From Pempheris klunzingeri (taxonomy: Eukaryota > Chordata > Actinopteri > Acropomatiformes > Pempheridae), in contig NC_092035.1 in assembly GCF_042242105.1 (NCBI RefSeq), positions 13,654,977 to 13,718,976 of the forward strand: DNA of 64,000 nucleotides, in the 5' to 3' direction. The notes beneath the pieces were generated by a model that saw only the letters and a program-made list of their open reading frames with translations, had not been told where the DNA came from and searched no databases. The position numbers and the translations under genes are program-made. Of the stretch, positions 1 through 14,000 are shown in pieces (position 1 is the stretch's first letter; each line of letters starts with the position of its first letter).

Positions 1-3000
1 TCACCATAACACCAAAAACCTACTTCATGACAGTATTTTGAAGTGTTGCCAGTTTCCACCATATCCAGCAAACAAGGCTGTCATCATTCTTTAGAGCCCG
101 CGGGCTCACAAGTGAAAAAGTCTGTTCTTGTTTGAGTGCCACATCATTTTTATTGGATGATTGCTGCATGTTTTTGTTTCTGCTACATGGCCCGCAGTGT
201 TGATTCAAGAGAGCGTGTAAGGGAGATTTCAGCTTATTGCAACATCTTCAGTGAGATCTCATTTTTTCATTGTAGTAATCTGCCTAAGGTTTGACAGAGA
301 ATAGCTTTGTAATTCAAGTTAAGCAGACAGTTTCTCAAACTATCGCAATTCCTACAGATTCTTTGTTAATTATTGTCTTGTTGCTGCAGAAAAATGTCTG
401 TCATTAATGTGGAAAAGTAAAGAAACCCAGGCATGATCAGTACTTTAGTGGTTGAATAAATTAAATGTTTGCTTAAAGAACAGTCTGCCAATTTAAATGA
501 TATATATTCATATATTCATGAAGTACTTACAATATTAGAGATGGGAACTACATCAGTATGGTGTATGATTGTGCCTGCCAGTATCTGATTTAAGAGCCCA
601 GTTACTCTGGGTTAAAATGATTTAATTTACTGTATTAGTTTATCTTATTTGATTAGCTTCAAGCTTAACCTAAAACAGACCTCCATTCTCATTTTCTCCC
701 TTGTTTGTATTATTATGCACACATTGCAAAGTCTGTGATTCCCACTAAGAGTATAAACTCGGGCATTTTATAAGGAAATGAAAAATAACCGAAAATGGAC
801 CGAAGTGGCGAACAGCCCGACAGATATACATTACCATCCACAGAGCCGTGCCGCTAGTGTGGCTAAGAAAGGACATTATATGTCAATAATCTCAGATGTG
901 TTTCAGCTGAAATTACAGTGTATCCTGACCCTTTAGTGCATTCAGTTATGTGTGTGTGCCAGCATATGAAAACGTGCTTACATGCATGCAAATGTTGCCT
1001 TTGCGTGAGTCTTTGAATACACACATCGGGTACAAAGTACATGGTTTATTTATGGTCATTCTACAACAAAATCTAAGCTGTAGATCAATTTTAATATTTA
1101 AGAAAAATAAGTATATTACCAAGTGAGGGACTTCTACCTGGAATATTTGTGTAAACGTGGTCCAGCGTGTTTCCCCTGGTGGAGATGTGGATACGCTGAT
1201 GGAATTTAGACGAAACAGTTCTGAGATTTGTTTGAATAAAGAAAACCATCGGTGAATTCTCTGAGCAGATAAAATCTTCTTAAACTTCACATATCCAGTT
1301 TGTAACGCAGGATTTTAGTCACAAATGTGTCTCCTCAAGCCGGAATAAACCTGGTGACATCATCCTGTCAGTGTGACATCATCAGGGTTATTTTCTCAGG
1401 CTCCCCATGACAAATTAAATTAAATTAAAAATTACCTTTAACTTAACCGAGTGCTCCTTTAACTTTGTGCCATTTATTTTTAACAGCTGTGCGTCTTTAA
1501 CATTTCCATGAAACAGTTGCTATTTCAATCAGCAGTGCAGCCAGTCCTGTCTGCAAAAATTAGGCAGTGACCATAAAAAATCACTCTGACCCAGTTGACA
1601 CAATTGCACTTCCAGTTCTCTAGCATGTGTAAAAATAGCCATTTCTCTTTAGTGCGGAAAACATCCACCATCCTTTGGCTGCCTGAGAATCCTTCCATGT
1701 GAAAGTTAGTCTGAGATAGGTAGAATTAGAGCACATTAACCAGTGGCCTAGTTACAATATAATACTGCTAAAAGCAACAGCTTTTTTGGTGGTTTCTCTC
1801 ATTACTGGCTTGTTAGCAGCCATGAAGAGTGTTGAACACAGCCAAAACCTCATGTCAGGACAGACCTTTTTTTTTACTGTGCACAAGTCTGTCCTACCTG
1901 CAGGCCTTTCATGTGACACTCAATACCCAAATCACATGAGCATAACCCAGATTCTACGGTAGCATTCATTATTGTCAGTCTGAATTTAGGTCCCTGGTGG
2001 AACTATTGGCACGTTTGCCTGAGATGAAGAGAGTAACAGTTGCAACTTGCTCTCTATATATATTAAAACCACAATGAGAGCATGATCTGTGCCACTTTTG
2101 AATGAGACAGGGAAAGCAATCCATGAGTGAGAATGTAGCTCTTCTCCCTGTAGTAGACATGGGCTGGATTGAGCAGCATGCTAATTTAACAAAAGCCAAT
2201 TATTCACAATATATCCAAATTTAGATCCTACTTGTGACAGATATAATTTGTCTGCTGGGGTTCCCTGAGCAATCATCGCAGCCCACTATTTATACCAACT
2301 ATCCCGCCTTGCATCTCTCACAATCACAGCCTCAAAATCAGAATTTTTACAGCTGTGATTCACTAGTGAGGAATGTGGTGTCTGTCTAAATAGCAAACTT
2401 GTTTTTGTGTTAATGCTGTGCAATCGCTTTAGACACACATTCTCTTTATTTGCATTTATAGGGACAAAAAAGTACAAGCAAAAACAAAACCTGGAGCAGA
2501 TAGAGCCTACCCTACATAGTTTTTCCATGCCCCTTACATCAGACCACTGCAGTGAAAGTTGGCTGTGGTGCCGTCTTGTGAATCATCGGTCTGCCGGCTC
2601 TCTGGGTCACATTACAGTACGTCTTGGGCAAGAGCTTTCATGGTTACATGTGCCTAGCCTTTTTGCACAGGCTTGCAGCTTGGCATCATTTTTGTTTGCT
2701 TTAATTCATGCGGATGCGGAGAGAGCGTCTTCCAAAATCTGAGGATGAGGTGAAATGCATCGTCCTTGCTTTTTTCCACCCCAGTGCATCAGGCTTCGGT
2801 GTTGTTGCAGGGCTAGGAGCGGCCTGTGGGAGGCAGCAGCGATGCACACAGTCTGTCCTAGAGGTGCTGTCAAGACGTGATCACACTGTAAGCATTCAAA
2901 CATGTGAAGGCTTGTGCTTTCTCAGAGGAGTGAAGAGGAAGCTCCCGTGTGTGCCTTTTACAAAAGTCAGCATTTAGGCACTTTCACATTCAGAGTCATT

Positions 3001-5519
3001 AAAATAAGGGTCCTTCACCCTATAATTCTTTACACAAGTCTGGGTGGATTTATTAGGCCTGTGCAGCTTGTGCAGTTAGAAAAACGCTGACGTGTATTGG
3101 CATGAGTGATGGCTGTCCAACAAAAATATCCCTCATTAATTTCTTTACTTTGGCTAAAGTATCGGCGTCTCGTTGCCAGGAGACCAACCTTAATCTCTCA
3201 CATTTACTTGTTGTCTAGTTTAGTGGTTGTTGTTCATGGAGTATGTTTATCGAAACAAAGGAAGGATGTACTACTATTCAAAGATGAGCATCTGAGAAGA
3301 GCATTATGTTTGCTTTGCTGACTGAGGGGGATTTCATCTTTTCCACTGTGCTCTGCTTTCATTACTACACACCACATGGAAACAACCGATGAATGGCTTT
3401 TGTGAACTCTGATAAAATAATTTCATGGTCTGCTACAATGTCTCCCTACTTTGCAGATGACTGTGTGAAAAGGTTATTGGGTGCACTGTGGGGTGTTGTT
3501 TGGATTTCATTAGATGAGTGCATCCCCTGAGGAACAGCCCTAATGCAGCGACATTGTAAGAATGCTGCTGAGGCTTTTTTAAAGAGCCTGAAAACACTGC
3601 AATGAAACAAACTGGTTAACAACTTTAAAGGGGCATTCCACCAGTTGTACACTTGAGGATCAACCGATGAAAACAGCCTTCTGTGGCTCTGAAGGGTGCA
3701 CTCTAAAGTCCTAACCCCAAAATAACCCTTATGATGAGATCAGAGTTATCTTGCATTGAGTGCAACTTTTTAACATGAAGCTGTGTTGCAAACTTTAAAA
3801 CGTGAAGTTTGTCAGATATCAGCATTTATGAGCTGGAGAGAATCTAACCGAAGGCTTTACTAAGTCGCATTGTGGGAATTGTAGGATCCGGTGTTCTTGA
3901 AGCTGGTCCATAGGGAGTAAAAGTACTAATGCCTCTACTGATTCGATTGGACACAGATGGACACACACAGGACTCCAAATGAATGATTAAGTCCTCCTTG
4001 GCTGCTGAATGTGTAAATAGGCAAAGGTTAGCAAGCAATATGAACTTCAAAGATGATAATATGTCAGTGTTGTGTTTACAGCTTGTTTCTGTTGCCCCAT
4101 GTGGCCAAAGAAATCAGTTAATGCAAGTTTAATAAATCACTGCAGTGCCCCTGCATTTTCCGAAACTAAGAGATATTTTTTACAGTAGGTTGTCCAAAAA
4201 GAGATTTAAAAACTCCAAGTGTGGACCAGCATGCTGCATTATTTTTATGTGTGGTTTTGCATGAAAAACAATTCCTAGTTCTGAGTTTTAGGGGCCTTTT
4301 GTTATTTGGAAAGCATGTTCCCCCCAACATTTTCTGTTTGAATCTTAGTGAGACTTTATAACTTTTGAAAGAATAAACAACCTCTTCTTATTTAAAGCGA
4401 TGAATCGAAGCGAAGACACCCATGATCAGTTTGGTACATGAAGGGCGTTTTGCTGCTGCAGCCTTGTTCCATCTGATATTGCCACTACAGGCTTCACCTC
4501 CTCAGCAGGAGATCTTCACAATGACTTCCACTTCAAAGGAGGTTTCAAGCGCTGTCATGACTCACACTCTGTCGCATCAACTGCTTTCATATTCGAGATA
4601 TTCTCCAGCAGAAGTTTAAAGTACTTGTGTTACACACATGTCAACTGACATTTGAACTTCTTTCGTTTTTCACTTTTAAAACGGACAATTCAGCTGCTTT
4701 CATCTCTCGCTCTTCAAACGACACTTCAACTGCTTTCAGTGGCTGCACATGAACTTACAAATTCAGGTCCCAAATTACAGAAGTTCTGGAAATCAGTTAT
4801 ACAAACTTTGTCTAAGATTGTTGGTGTGAGGGTGCCTCTTCACGCAAGGATGTGTGTGTTGGGTATATTTCCAGAGAACTGTATTTTCACTTCAAGTCAG
4901 TCAACACTCATCGACTTTGGACTCCTGCAGGCCAGGAGGTCGATATCTTTATACTGGAAGAAAATTGACGTACCCTCAATACATATGTGGGTGGGGGAGT
5001 TGGTTGCATAGGCTCACTTTAATGCTAATAGTTTAGGAATCTCCTTAAGCATTCCTAAAACGATTCCCATGATTCCAAACACTGATTCCACTTTGTGCTC
5101 TCCCTTAATGTGATTCTCCTTCGTACCCATTTCGCTGCATCATCCACTTAAAAGTAGGTGAGTGTGTCATCAGCTGATGAAATATTTACACCAGCCACCG
5201 AAGAGAGGCTGAAGAAAATTCAGAGAATTGTTTGTATGTGCATTTAAATTAGCCTTACATAAACAGGCCTCTATCCTTGAGCTAATCTCCCTGCCTCTGG
5301 AGAGAAGATGTTAGAGATGCAGTTAATTACATGGTGATTTACAGAGGGTTGCCAGGTTTGTCCTGGTTGTCCTATGACGCAACCTGCATGATGGATCAGT
5401 CCAACTGAGTGTTAATGGCTGTGGGCTCTGCAACAAGGGTCAAGAGAAGTTAAATCATTCCTTTTCATGCCTTAGCGCGCATGTAAATGACATCAGAAAG
5501 ATGACTGCATCTCTTGTAA
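1..5519. other. gene-free region upstream of dock9 exon 1a
   Basis: No reading frame here resembles a known protein, and the longer open frames are short and of mixed composition. Human DOCK9 has a further upstream first exon (N-terminus beginning MSQPPL), so this stretch may be an intron of a longer fish isoform whose first exon lies outside the window; I did not find that exon here. I see a diverged dispersed repeat near 3622-4110 and a motif close to tcaactgctttca recurring near 4577, 4688 and 4725. The rest shows nothing I can name. Confidence 0.6.
3622..4110 (+). repeat. dispersed teleost repeat, decayed copies
   Basis: 3622-3760 starts with TTTAAAGGGGCATTCCACC and contains GGCTCTGAAGGGTGCACTCTA; the same pattern recurs at about 20053 and 22461. 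A following piece (about 4060-4110, CAGTGTTGTGTTTACAGCTTG) recurs near 24665. These look like non-coding interspersed repeats. I have no family name. Confidence 0.5.
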
Positions 5520-6311
5520 TTTCATTGCAAGTGGGAGAAAGAGGAAGGAGGGAAAGAGGCAGAGAGAAAGAGTAAAACATTGTCTGCAGCAGCTAGTTTG
5601 TGTGTGTGTGTGGGTGTGTGTGTGTGTGTCTTTGTTGGTAACAGTCTGCTTTTACTGTTGACAAAGCATGCAGAGTCAGAGAAATGACTAAGCTGCGAGA
5701 GAGAGGGAGGGAGGGAGGAGAGCCTGCTGGGAGAGAGAAGGAGAGGGAAGAGAGGCGAGGAGAAGTGAAAGTGACAGGCGAGGAGTGAGTGATAGAGGGA
5801 GATGACAAGGTTGAGAAAAGAGGGAGAGAAAGCAAGCCAGTGGAGAGGAGCCAGCGAGAGGGAGAGAGCAAAGTGAGAGCGTCTGAGCATCCTCGTCCCT
5901 CAGCAGAAGGAAGGAAGAGGAGTCGGAGAGTCGACGCCCTGCTCTGACTGAATGAGCAGCTCGGCTCCTCTCCTCCGCACACTCATCCCTCCATCCCCGC
6001 TGAGCTGCACACAGGAGGAGACGGCACTTGGGCTGAGATTTGCTTTCGAAGATAGTGGCTGTGTTTCAAGCGGAATGATTTGGAATCCCCCTCGGCTACA
6101 GGAGATAAACTGATACCTGAGTGAATTCTATAACCTGCGAGGGCACCTGTAAGTTTTTTCTTAGATGTGGATGAGATCAAGGTTGAGAGATCCAGTTGGG
6201 ATTGCTGCATCTTACCTGGAGCTGAAATTAAGGCTTTGAGAATTTAGAAATTAGCCTCCAGCAGTGAGATAATTTTTCCCTGCATGGTGGTGGCGAGTGT
6301 TTGGTGGCACC
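5520..6311 (+). promoter_or_regulatory. dock9: probable promoter and 5'UTR of dock9 exon 1a
   Basis: The stretch ends at the ATG of exon 1a. It begins with a (TG)n run (5599-5629) and a strongly purine-rich, GA-repeat-like tract (about 5690-5880), then becomes more mixed and GC-richer (5880-6050). No clear TATA box is seen, so a TATA-less promoter with diffuse starts is likely. A good donor-like sequence (CCT|GTAAGT, about 6148) could end an untranslated upstream exon. The exact start of transcription cannot be set from sequence. Confidence 0.4.
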
Positions 6312-6473
6312 ATGGGATGCACCACAAGCGTGGTTCTGTTGGAGGGGCTGCGCTCCATCCTTGAGAGGAACTGTGGCTACATCAAGGGGGCGGTGGAGCT
6401 GGGGGCTCTGGAGGAGGAAGAGGAAACACTCAGTCTGAGGGGATCTCAACTCTGGATTCCCACCACCGCTCTG
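6312..6473 (+). CDS. dock9: dock9 alternative first coding exon 1a (MGCTTS form)
   Basis: 54 codons from an ATG in good context (caccATGg) to a donor GTAAAC, ending in phase 0, which matches exon 2. The start M-G-C-T-T-S fits the N-myristoylation rule (Gly2, Ser/Thr6), with Cys3 available for palmitoylation. From memory, a human DOCK9 isoform also begins MGCTTS. The rest of the exon is Leu/Glu rich with a run of five Glu. The lipid-anchor reading is inference. A GTG-initiated extension of the same frame upstream is not supported. Confidence 0.85.
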
Positions 6474-9400
6474 GTAAACCCCCTTTGAAATATTACGTCT
6501 TACGTTTTTAATTTAATTAAACACCAGCGTGCCTGCAGTGAAGACTTTTTTCCATAATTTCTACAAAATCAAAATTGATTTAAATTTGTAAGTAAGTAGA
6601 TTTTAGACTCAATCTGATAAAGAGGATTTATCTCCAGAAACACAACACCCCCCAAGGCTTTTATCTCTGAACACAATAGTAATGCAATTAAGTGTTATGG
6701 AGAAGAATTCCTTTGCTTTTCTTTCTGTATTGATCAACATATGTACATTTTTTACATTTAACAACGTCTTTGTTGAGAACGGAAAGTAGGTGAAAAATGA
6801 ATAATTTAAAGATAGAGCGGAGACATGTCGGATTAAATACAAGTTACCGCACAGATCAGCAGAATTTGGGCTAATAATCTTCCTAATAGACTCCCCTGAG
6901 GAACTAGATTTAGATGTTGAGTATATCTTTCAGTGCGCCATATCACGCAATTACTGTTGCAGCACATCAAAAGCTCGACATTTGGCTGCAAGGAAACACA
7001 AGCTACAGTCTCAGGATTTGCGCGAGTTTGCTTGTACTGAGCAAGGAAAGTGAAATCCCTTGGCCTTGGTCTGTAGCCTTGTTGTCTTCCACTTGGAAAT
7101 GCACACTGCTACATGAAGCTACTTCTCTGAAGTTAGCTCCATTAGCCAGCATCCTGCCCTGTGTTAAGTCAAAGAGATTTAATGGACAATCAATAGCGAG
7201 GAGGTTAAGTAGGATTGCTAGTGCACACTGAGTCAAGGACGTTCGCCATAAACCATTATCACTTTTGGATGCAGCGTTTCCTTTACAACCATTATGCTGT
7301 GGTTGGCCTCCTGTAACCCTTCCTATGAAAACAACAGTTACATCTGCAGTTGCAGCGGAATATATCCTCCCATTAATATCCAAATTATAGTTCAGCTGGA
7401 AAACACAGGAAGCATCCAGGACCGATCCTCGTTTTCACAACCAATGCAGATTCTGAGCTTTTGAGTTAAAACACTGTATAAATGAAGTATGTGGACAAGA
7501 TATAATGTCCCCAGTCCAGATCACTTGTATCTGGAAAACATATTATCTTGTTTTCTTCTGCCTTTTATTTCTCCGAGTTAGTAGAGACTCAACCCTCCCT
7601 TTGCAATGTTGCTTTCATTTATGTAAAGCCCCAGAAAACATGGTTTCAAACAAGATATCCATAATTTAAAACATTCTTGAATAAATAAGCATCAATTAAA
7701 GTTAAAGTTAGGAAAAACATCCTTAGGCATAATTTACTAAAGCTCTGGTCACACCAGCAGAATGAGTCCAACATGGAGGAAACTATCATTTCTTATTAGC
7801 TGTCTTGCACCATTTCTTTGTATTTAGCTTCTTCTGTCAAAGCTTAAACTACCCCACTAAATAGAAATGCATTGCAGATAATAAGACATACATTAATGGT
7901 ACAAATACACCTTTTGAATAAACTGTGTGAATTCATTGTCCAGTTAGTAGTAGTAGTAGTAGTAATAGTAGTTAGTGTCCAGTAACCCTAATCTGAATTG
8001 AATGAAAGGATGAAAAATCCTGAAAACAAAATGCAAGTTTGCTAAAAGTTTAGAGAACTATGGGGACTAAGCCTGGCTGGCCACACAGCAGGTAGGAGTG
8101 AGTGGTGTTGAATTTGTCATCCATAACACATGAATTTTCACTTTCCCAGTAATGTGATTGTTTGCTGACTAATTTAACAGTAAAAACATTGTATACTGAA
8201 ATGTCCTCCTTATACATGATCTGGTCCAGTGCAGGCTATGGATCCTAGTGAATGTGACGCTGTGTGTTTTGAATCTACATTTCTTTCCTATGGTCTAATC
8301 CCACGCAGGGACTCTGTGTGCCTCGCATGATGTTTCTGTAGAGTCTTGAGCCGAGCTCTCAGCACCTCTGAGAGCTCTGACATCATAGAGACTTAGGGAA
8401 CTCCCCTCTCTCGTATCATATTTAACTTGTCCCACATGTTTTCCCCTGTACTACCTGGAGCCACATTAATATAATGTTGACCACAAGGCAGACCACTGAG
8501 CTGCTCTCTGATTAAGGGACATTCTGCATTTTTTTACTTTGTGTGACAGCCAATTTCTTGTGGCAGATGAGTGAGTTTTAGGTCGGGGATCTAACTTGCA
8601 TGTGATTACTACGTGTGTGTGTGTGTGTGTGTGTGTGTTTAGGGGGGTGGCTATAGAAGTCAGTCTGGAGGGGAAGTTTCACTTCTTTTCAGGCAACACC
8701 CTCACACTTTCTCTCTCCAGGGCGCCGGTTGCGATGGTCGGCTCCCAAACATTATGTCAACCTCCTCTTTTGCAATTCTCCACAGGCTAGTGTGACTACG
8801 TCTATATACTGTGTGTGTGTCTGTGTCTGTGTGTCTGTGTGTGTGCAAGCCTCTTGGGAAGGGCGTGGAAGACTCACATGTCCTAATGGGTTCAAGCTGT
8901 GTGAAAACAAATGGACGCCATCCCTCTCTTCCTAAGTCTCTTTTTTTTTTACGTCAATCTCTGACGCAGATGGCCTTGTAAACTAATTTGCACTCCCATC
9001 ACCCATCATGCACATATTCAGACAGAAACTCACACATCCCCGTGGTTGTTGGCATGGTACCAGCGATAACTCCAGGAAGCGTGATGGTGTGAGAGCGCTC
9101 CAGAGATGTGGGTGAATGAGGCGCGATGACCTCAGCGCAGCCAGAGTCTTTGACAAGAGGCTGATTATCACGCTGAGCTGGTGACGCCGTCACTGAGGCC
9201 TCCGCAGGACGATGGGGACACAGTAGTCAGCAGTCCATTACAGACTGGGGCCAGAGGAAAGTCAAGTCAGGAGCCTGCATTAGATTTGCTTTCAATACTT
9301 CACCCAAAATACCCCTGAGAGCACAACACCCTTGAGTTTCCCCATTTAGTTTAATCTGTCGGCTTTCTTCCAGCACTACTGAAATTAATAGGGCTGCTAA

Positions 9401-11035
9401 AAGGAGACATAAAATGTTTCCAACCAGCTTTGGCCTCAGGATCCATTATGTTGTGGTTTAATAAAACGTACCACCAGCATCTCCAGTATTTCCCACAGAA
9501 TAGAGAAAACAAAGTGGACACTGACTATCATCTGAACTTACATTTTGGGGTGAGCTTTGCCTTCTGTTAGAGAGGTGCAATATGAATTCTTTTTGCCTTG
9601 GTCTGCTTTTTGTCCTTAAGATATTTCAGTCTGCACGGAAAGCGTTGGATCGACCTTGATTGCCATCCCGAGAGGCACGCTGCTAGCATCGCTCTAAAAT
9701 GGCAAACATTTGCTGATTCCAGCTTTTCAGTGAGGATGAGTTTCCCTTTATTCTGTTATTTATCACATTAAATTGAATATTGTTGGGTTTTGAATGGTTT
9801 TGGATCAAATAAGATACTTAAAGACATCACCTTGAGCTCTGGGAAATTGTAATGGACATTTTTCAGTTTTCATTTCTTGGACTAAATGGTTAATTGGCAT
9901 TAAGTGATGTGAAATGTATCATCAGTGCCGACCCGAGTTCATGATGGTTGTTCCTGTGGCTCATAAAGCTTTTTCCACCCCCCCTCACCTCGTGGATGCC
10001 CTGTTGGCTGGGTGGAACAACCTTATCCTACAGCCTCTGTGCTGTTTCCTGTGTTTTTAAAAGAACTTCTGTCTCTGAATGGTACATTTCAGCAAGTCCC
10101 TTTGAAGCGAGTTCAGGTAAAACAAGTTATGCTAATTACCCACTGTGCCTCACACATCAGAGAACTGTGCCGTACAAAAAGTGAAACTCATACACGCACA
10201 CCCCCCGTGCTACATTTAGTTTGGAGTGATGGTGCTGAAACTGAGAGACGCCTTTGAAGTCATTTTGACCCGTGGCATGTCATCCCCTCTCTCTGACACC
10301 CTCCCAATCTGTGCGCGCAGGAGAGCCCAGCGTCTCCTCCCATAGATAGACTTGAATGGCTTATTAATCATAGTCATTAAGTCAGAAAGACTCAGTGGCT
10401 TGTAAACATCGGTGTGGTTTTGGAGTTGGGTGTAACACAGCATAAGAGAGAAAAGAAAAACTACAAAACAGAGGATTTGCATAAGCAGACCCAGAGTAAT
10501 TCCTCCCCGAAAACTTTAAATGTCATCATTCTGAAACACACTCCCCGATAGAAAACAGCTGAGCCGAGGCGCCTCCGCTGCTTAAAGATTAAAGGCGAGC
10601 GCTTCTCCTCAGAGAGAAGTCTGACTGGATGGAGAAACAAGAGGCAACTCAAACTGTCCCCAGAAGCAGCAGGAGAGTGTGTGTGGTGTGTGTGTGTGTG
10701 CTGAGTCTGAGATCCGGATAAGGGGGAAGTGTGTTTTAACTGACCCTGCTGTGGGTGCCCGCAGCATCGGATACAGTGCAGGAACAGTTCAAAGCAGAGC
10801 AAAATATCAATGGGCAGTAGAAGTTTATCAGCGCAGACTGTTTAAATACTGTTTCTGTGGCTGGTCATAGTTATTTTTAGTCATTTCAATAGTCAGGCAG
10901 AATAGGATCCATCTGACAGTCTAGGCTGGTGTTAGAGAAGAACCTGGGCCATGTTTTCTGTCCCTGTCATCAGATCATGAACGCTTACAAAGCAGGTTAT
11001 TGGTGTGGAGTCAAAAAAGTGAGCTTTCTAGTTTC

Positions 11036-11083
<48 letters not shown>

Positions 11084-14000
11084 AGGCAGGTGGAGCAGGC
11101 ACATGACGACATGATCTCTGGGCCTCGTCTAAGTTTTTAATGGGGGAGTGGTTGGTTTCACCTCCCCTCCTCCTCACACAAATCCCATACTGTACATACA
11201 CACACTCATATCCACACACACTCCCACAGCTGCACAGCTGTGAGGGTGGGAGGGGCCCTACCCCTCTGATGAGAGACAGAGCGGGAGAGAGGGGGAGAGA
11301 GAGGCTGGGCCATTGTGATTGAGCACAGAGGGAATCTCACCAGACGTCGGCAAAGCTCTCCGGACAGTCGCACGCTGCAGGAACTTTGTGCCATGGCAGT
11401 GTGTGTGCAGTGAGTCTCGCACCTGGTTTGAGGCTACGCACGGCACAGGCAGGACCGACCACCATGCAGGGCCGGGCCGGCAAAGCCCCCAAAAGGGAGA
11501 TGGTGATAGAGTCTCCACAGCAGTACAAGAGCCTGGCTGAGATTGAGGCAGAGGTGGAGGCTGGGTCACAGGTGGCAGCGGTAAGTGTGCACTGTGCCAT
11601 CTTTTACACAGCAGCAAAGTTTTCCTAAAATCCACTCTTGTTCTGGGAGTTGCTAGCTAAAAGGAACTGATGTTATCTGATTGTTTAACCAAGTTTTTTA
11701 TCACTCGGGTTCCCTTTCAAGAGCAGCTTTGAAGATATTTTAAAAGGGTGAGACGGAAATGGGAAATAGCAGCTTCAGGGTACACCTCTCCAGGGGGCTG
11801 AATGCTGATCTTATTTTAGGAAATGGAGCACTTGTGGCTCCTTTTGTTCGTTAACCATCTCTGTGTGTCAGAGTCGGGGAGTTTGGCAAGTTGGCTGCAA
11901 AGTTGGTGCAAAGACGCAGGTTCACTAGTAAAAAGCAGCAGAGACTGTATTTTCTTTTTGAGTTTTTATAAAGAATGCTTTCATTTTGAAAGACGTGTAT
12001 ATTTCAGTGGGACTACCACTATTTGTAGTACTGTTTTACTAAATGCTAGAGGTCTTTACTGCTGTATGTCCCTAAATTTGGATTATTTTTGATCAGGGAA
12101 GATTATAAACTGTAGTTCTCTTGTTGGGTAAGAGTATTATTTAACTGACAGTATTTGACCTCATATAGCATAATAACTACTACATCTTCGTCAGGTTTGA
12201 AGTCGCTAATGTATTCATGTGGGATAATTTCTGACAAGTAACAGTTCACAGCTGCTTGGCGTTATCGTCTGTCTAAATGGCAGTTATCCAGTTGGACATC
12301 AAGGCAGACGATTTTCTGCTTATCAGATGATCTTTTACATCCAAAAGGCTGAGAGATATGGAGGGATATTTTCATTACGTCATCAGGAGGATTGGTTGGG
12401 CGAATCAACACAAAATCTATGGTCAGACATCTGTTTAATTGGCCTCAGTTTGTTATGTGTTCATTGGACCCAGACCAAGCAGCTAATCCAAATAATCTGG
12501 ATCACAGCCACGCCAAGTGGCCACATTCACACCGGAAACCTACAGAAAAATGAATAGTTTTTAATATTTTGTCTGGAGGCTGATTTCCTTCAGATTTTTC
12601 TGTTTGTTAGTTAATAATTTAATCACAATTGTCACTGCCAGAATGGCTAACGTTCATTGGTTCCAGCCTCTCAGTTGTGAGGATTTTCTGCTTTTCTGTG
12701 TTTAACACTGTCGTGAACATCTTGAAGTTATAGTCTGCTGGTCAGAGAATAAGCAACTTGAAGATATCATCTTCAGAAAGTGAAGCAGTGTTGCTTTACT
12801 CATTTTTATTCAGAAGTCTGGCCTCTCTGTGATGCTTTGAAGCAAAAGGAAAAGGAGAAGGGAGGAAAGCATTAACAAGGCTGTGTTCAGCTCTCTCTCC
12901 ATTCTCAGGTTTTGGCTCATAACTTCATGTGCGGTGTCCTCATCCAAACGCACAAAACAAGTCAAGATTTCAGTGTTTAATATCTAAACTATGTCTTAGT
13001 TCTGCTTTAAACCGACCGGAGCGTTGTCTCCTTCCCTAAAACCCTAATATGCAGATATATGTGTGTCATATGTGAAGAAGTGTCTCATAATATCCCAGTC
13101 AGGCTTGTGGTGGGAGGACATGCAGGAGGAATCCCTTGGGTGTTTTCTGTGGAATGTTAGAGCGAACGTCTGCAGCGCCAGGGGAGTTTAATCTCAGCAA
13201 GATCATGACCTAGGCTCCACTATCTCACCTGCTGCCAAGCGTCAACGCTCACAAAGCCCTCTCTGTTATAATGTAGCATAAGGATTTACTGTGGAATGAA
13301 GAAGCCTGTTTGGACTGTAGGTCTTCCTTCATTGGTATGAGGAGGTAGCGCTGCAGTGATCGCTACTGACTGATCTAGTTCAGGTTTTGAACATGAGCTC
13401 ATGACACAGTGACTGGTACAGTGGCACACGCAGACTCGCGCTCATCCATCCATCCCTCGCCTCCCTCATCTGGCGTCTCCTCTTCTGTTAACCCACATTC
13501 ATCTCTGTCTCTGTGCCAGATCCTGCTGCTGTAGCTGTCATCCAGTAACTCTGTGAGAGGACAATAGCAACTTGTTGTCCAGTCAGATTTCCTTCTGTAA
13601 CTCACACTGATACCTTTATTATCTGGTCAAATGAAGACAGAACACAAACAAGCTGCCGGTAGTCTGCCTCGCCACATGTGAACACTTGTTGATCCGCTGC
13701 TGTAATCTGCTCTTTTAGGTGAAGCCGAAGATCATCGAGCCTCTGGACTACGAGAATGTGCTTCTACAGAGGAAGACTCAGATCATCAGTGACGTTCTGC
13801 GGGACATGCTCCAGTTCCCCACCGACGACTTCCAGGTAAGATGTGGAGAGAGCTACAGTGTCGACGGAGCCCTGGAGGGGTATTTTTGATCAGCTTCTCG
13901 AGGGTCAGACGTGGTTGCAGGGCAGTGACCTTGAATGTGGCAAACAGTTGTCTATTTATTCATCCAGAATATACAGAGCTCTCACTTAGAGGTGTGTTTT

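Noticed and set aside
5522..5982. Minus-strand open frames rich in Ser, Leu and Pro
   Set aside because: They come from the purine-rich tract read backwards; no domain, no homology, no splice context.
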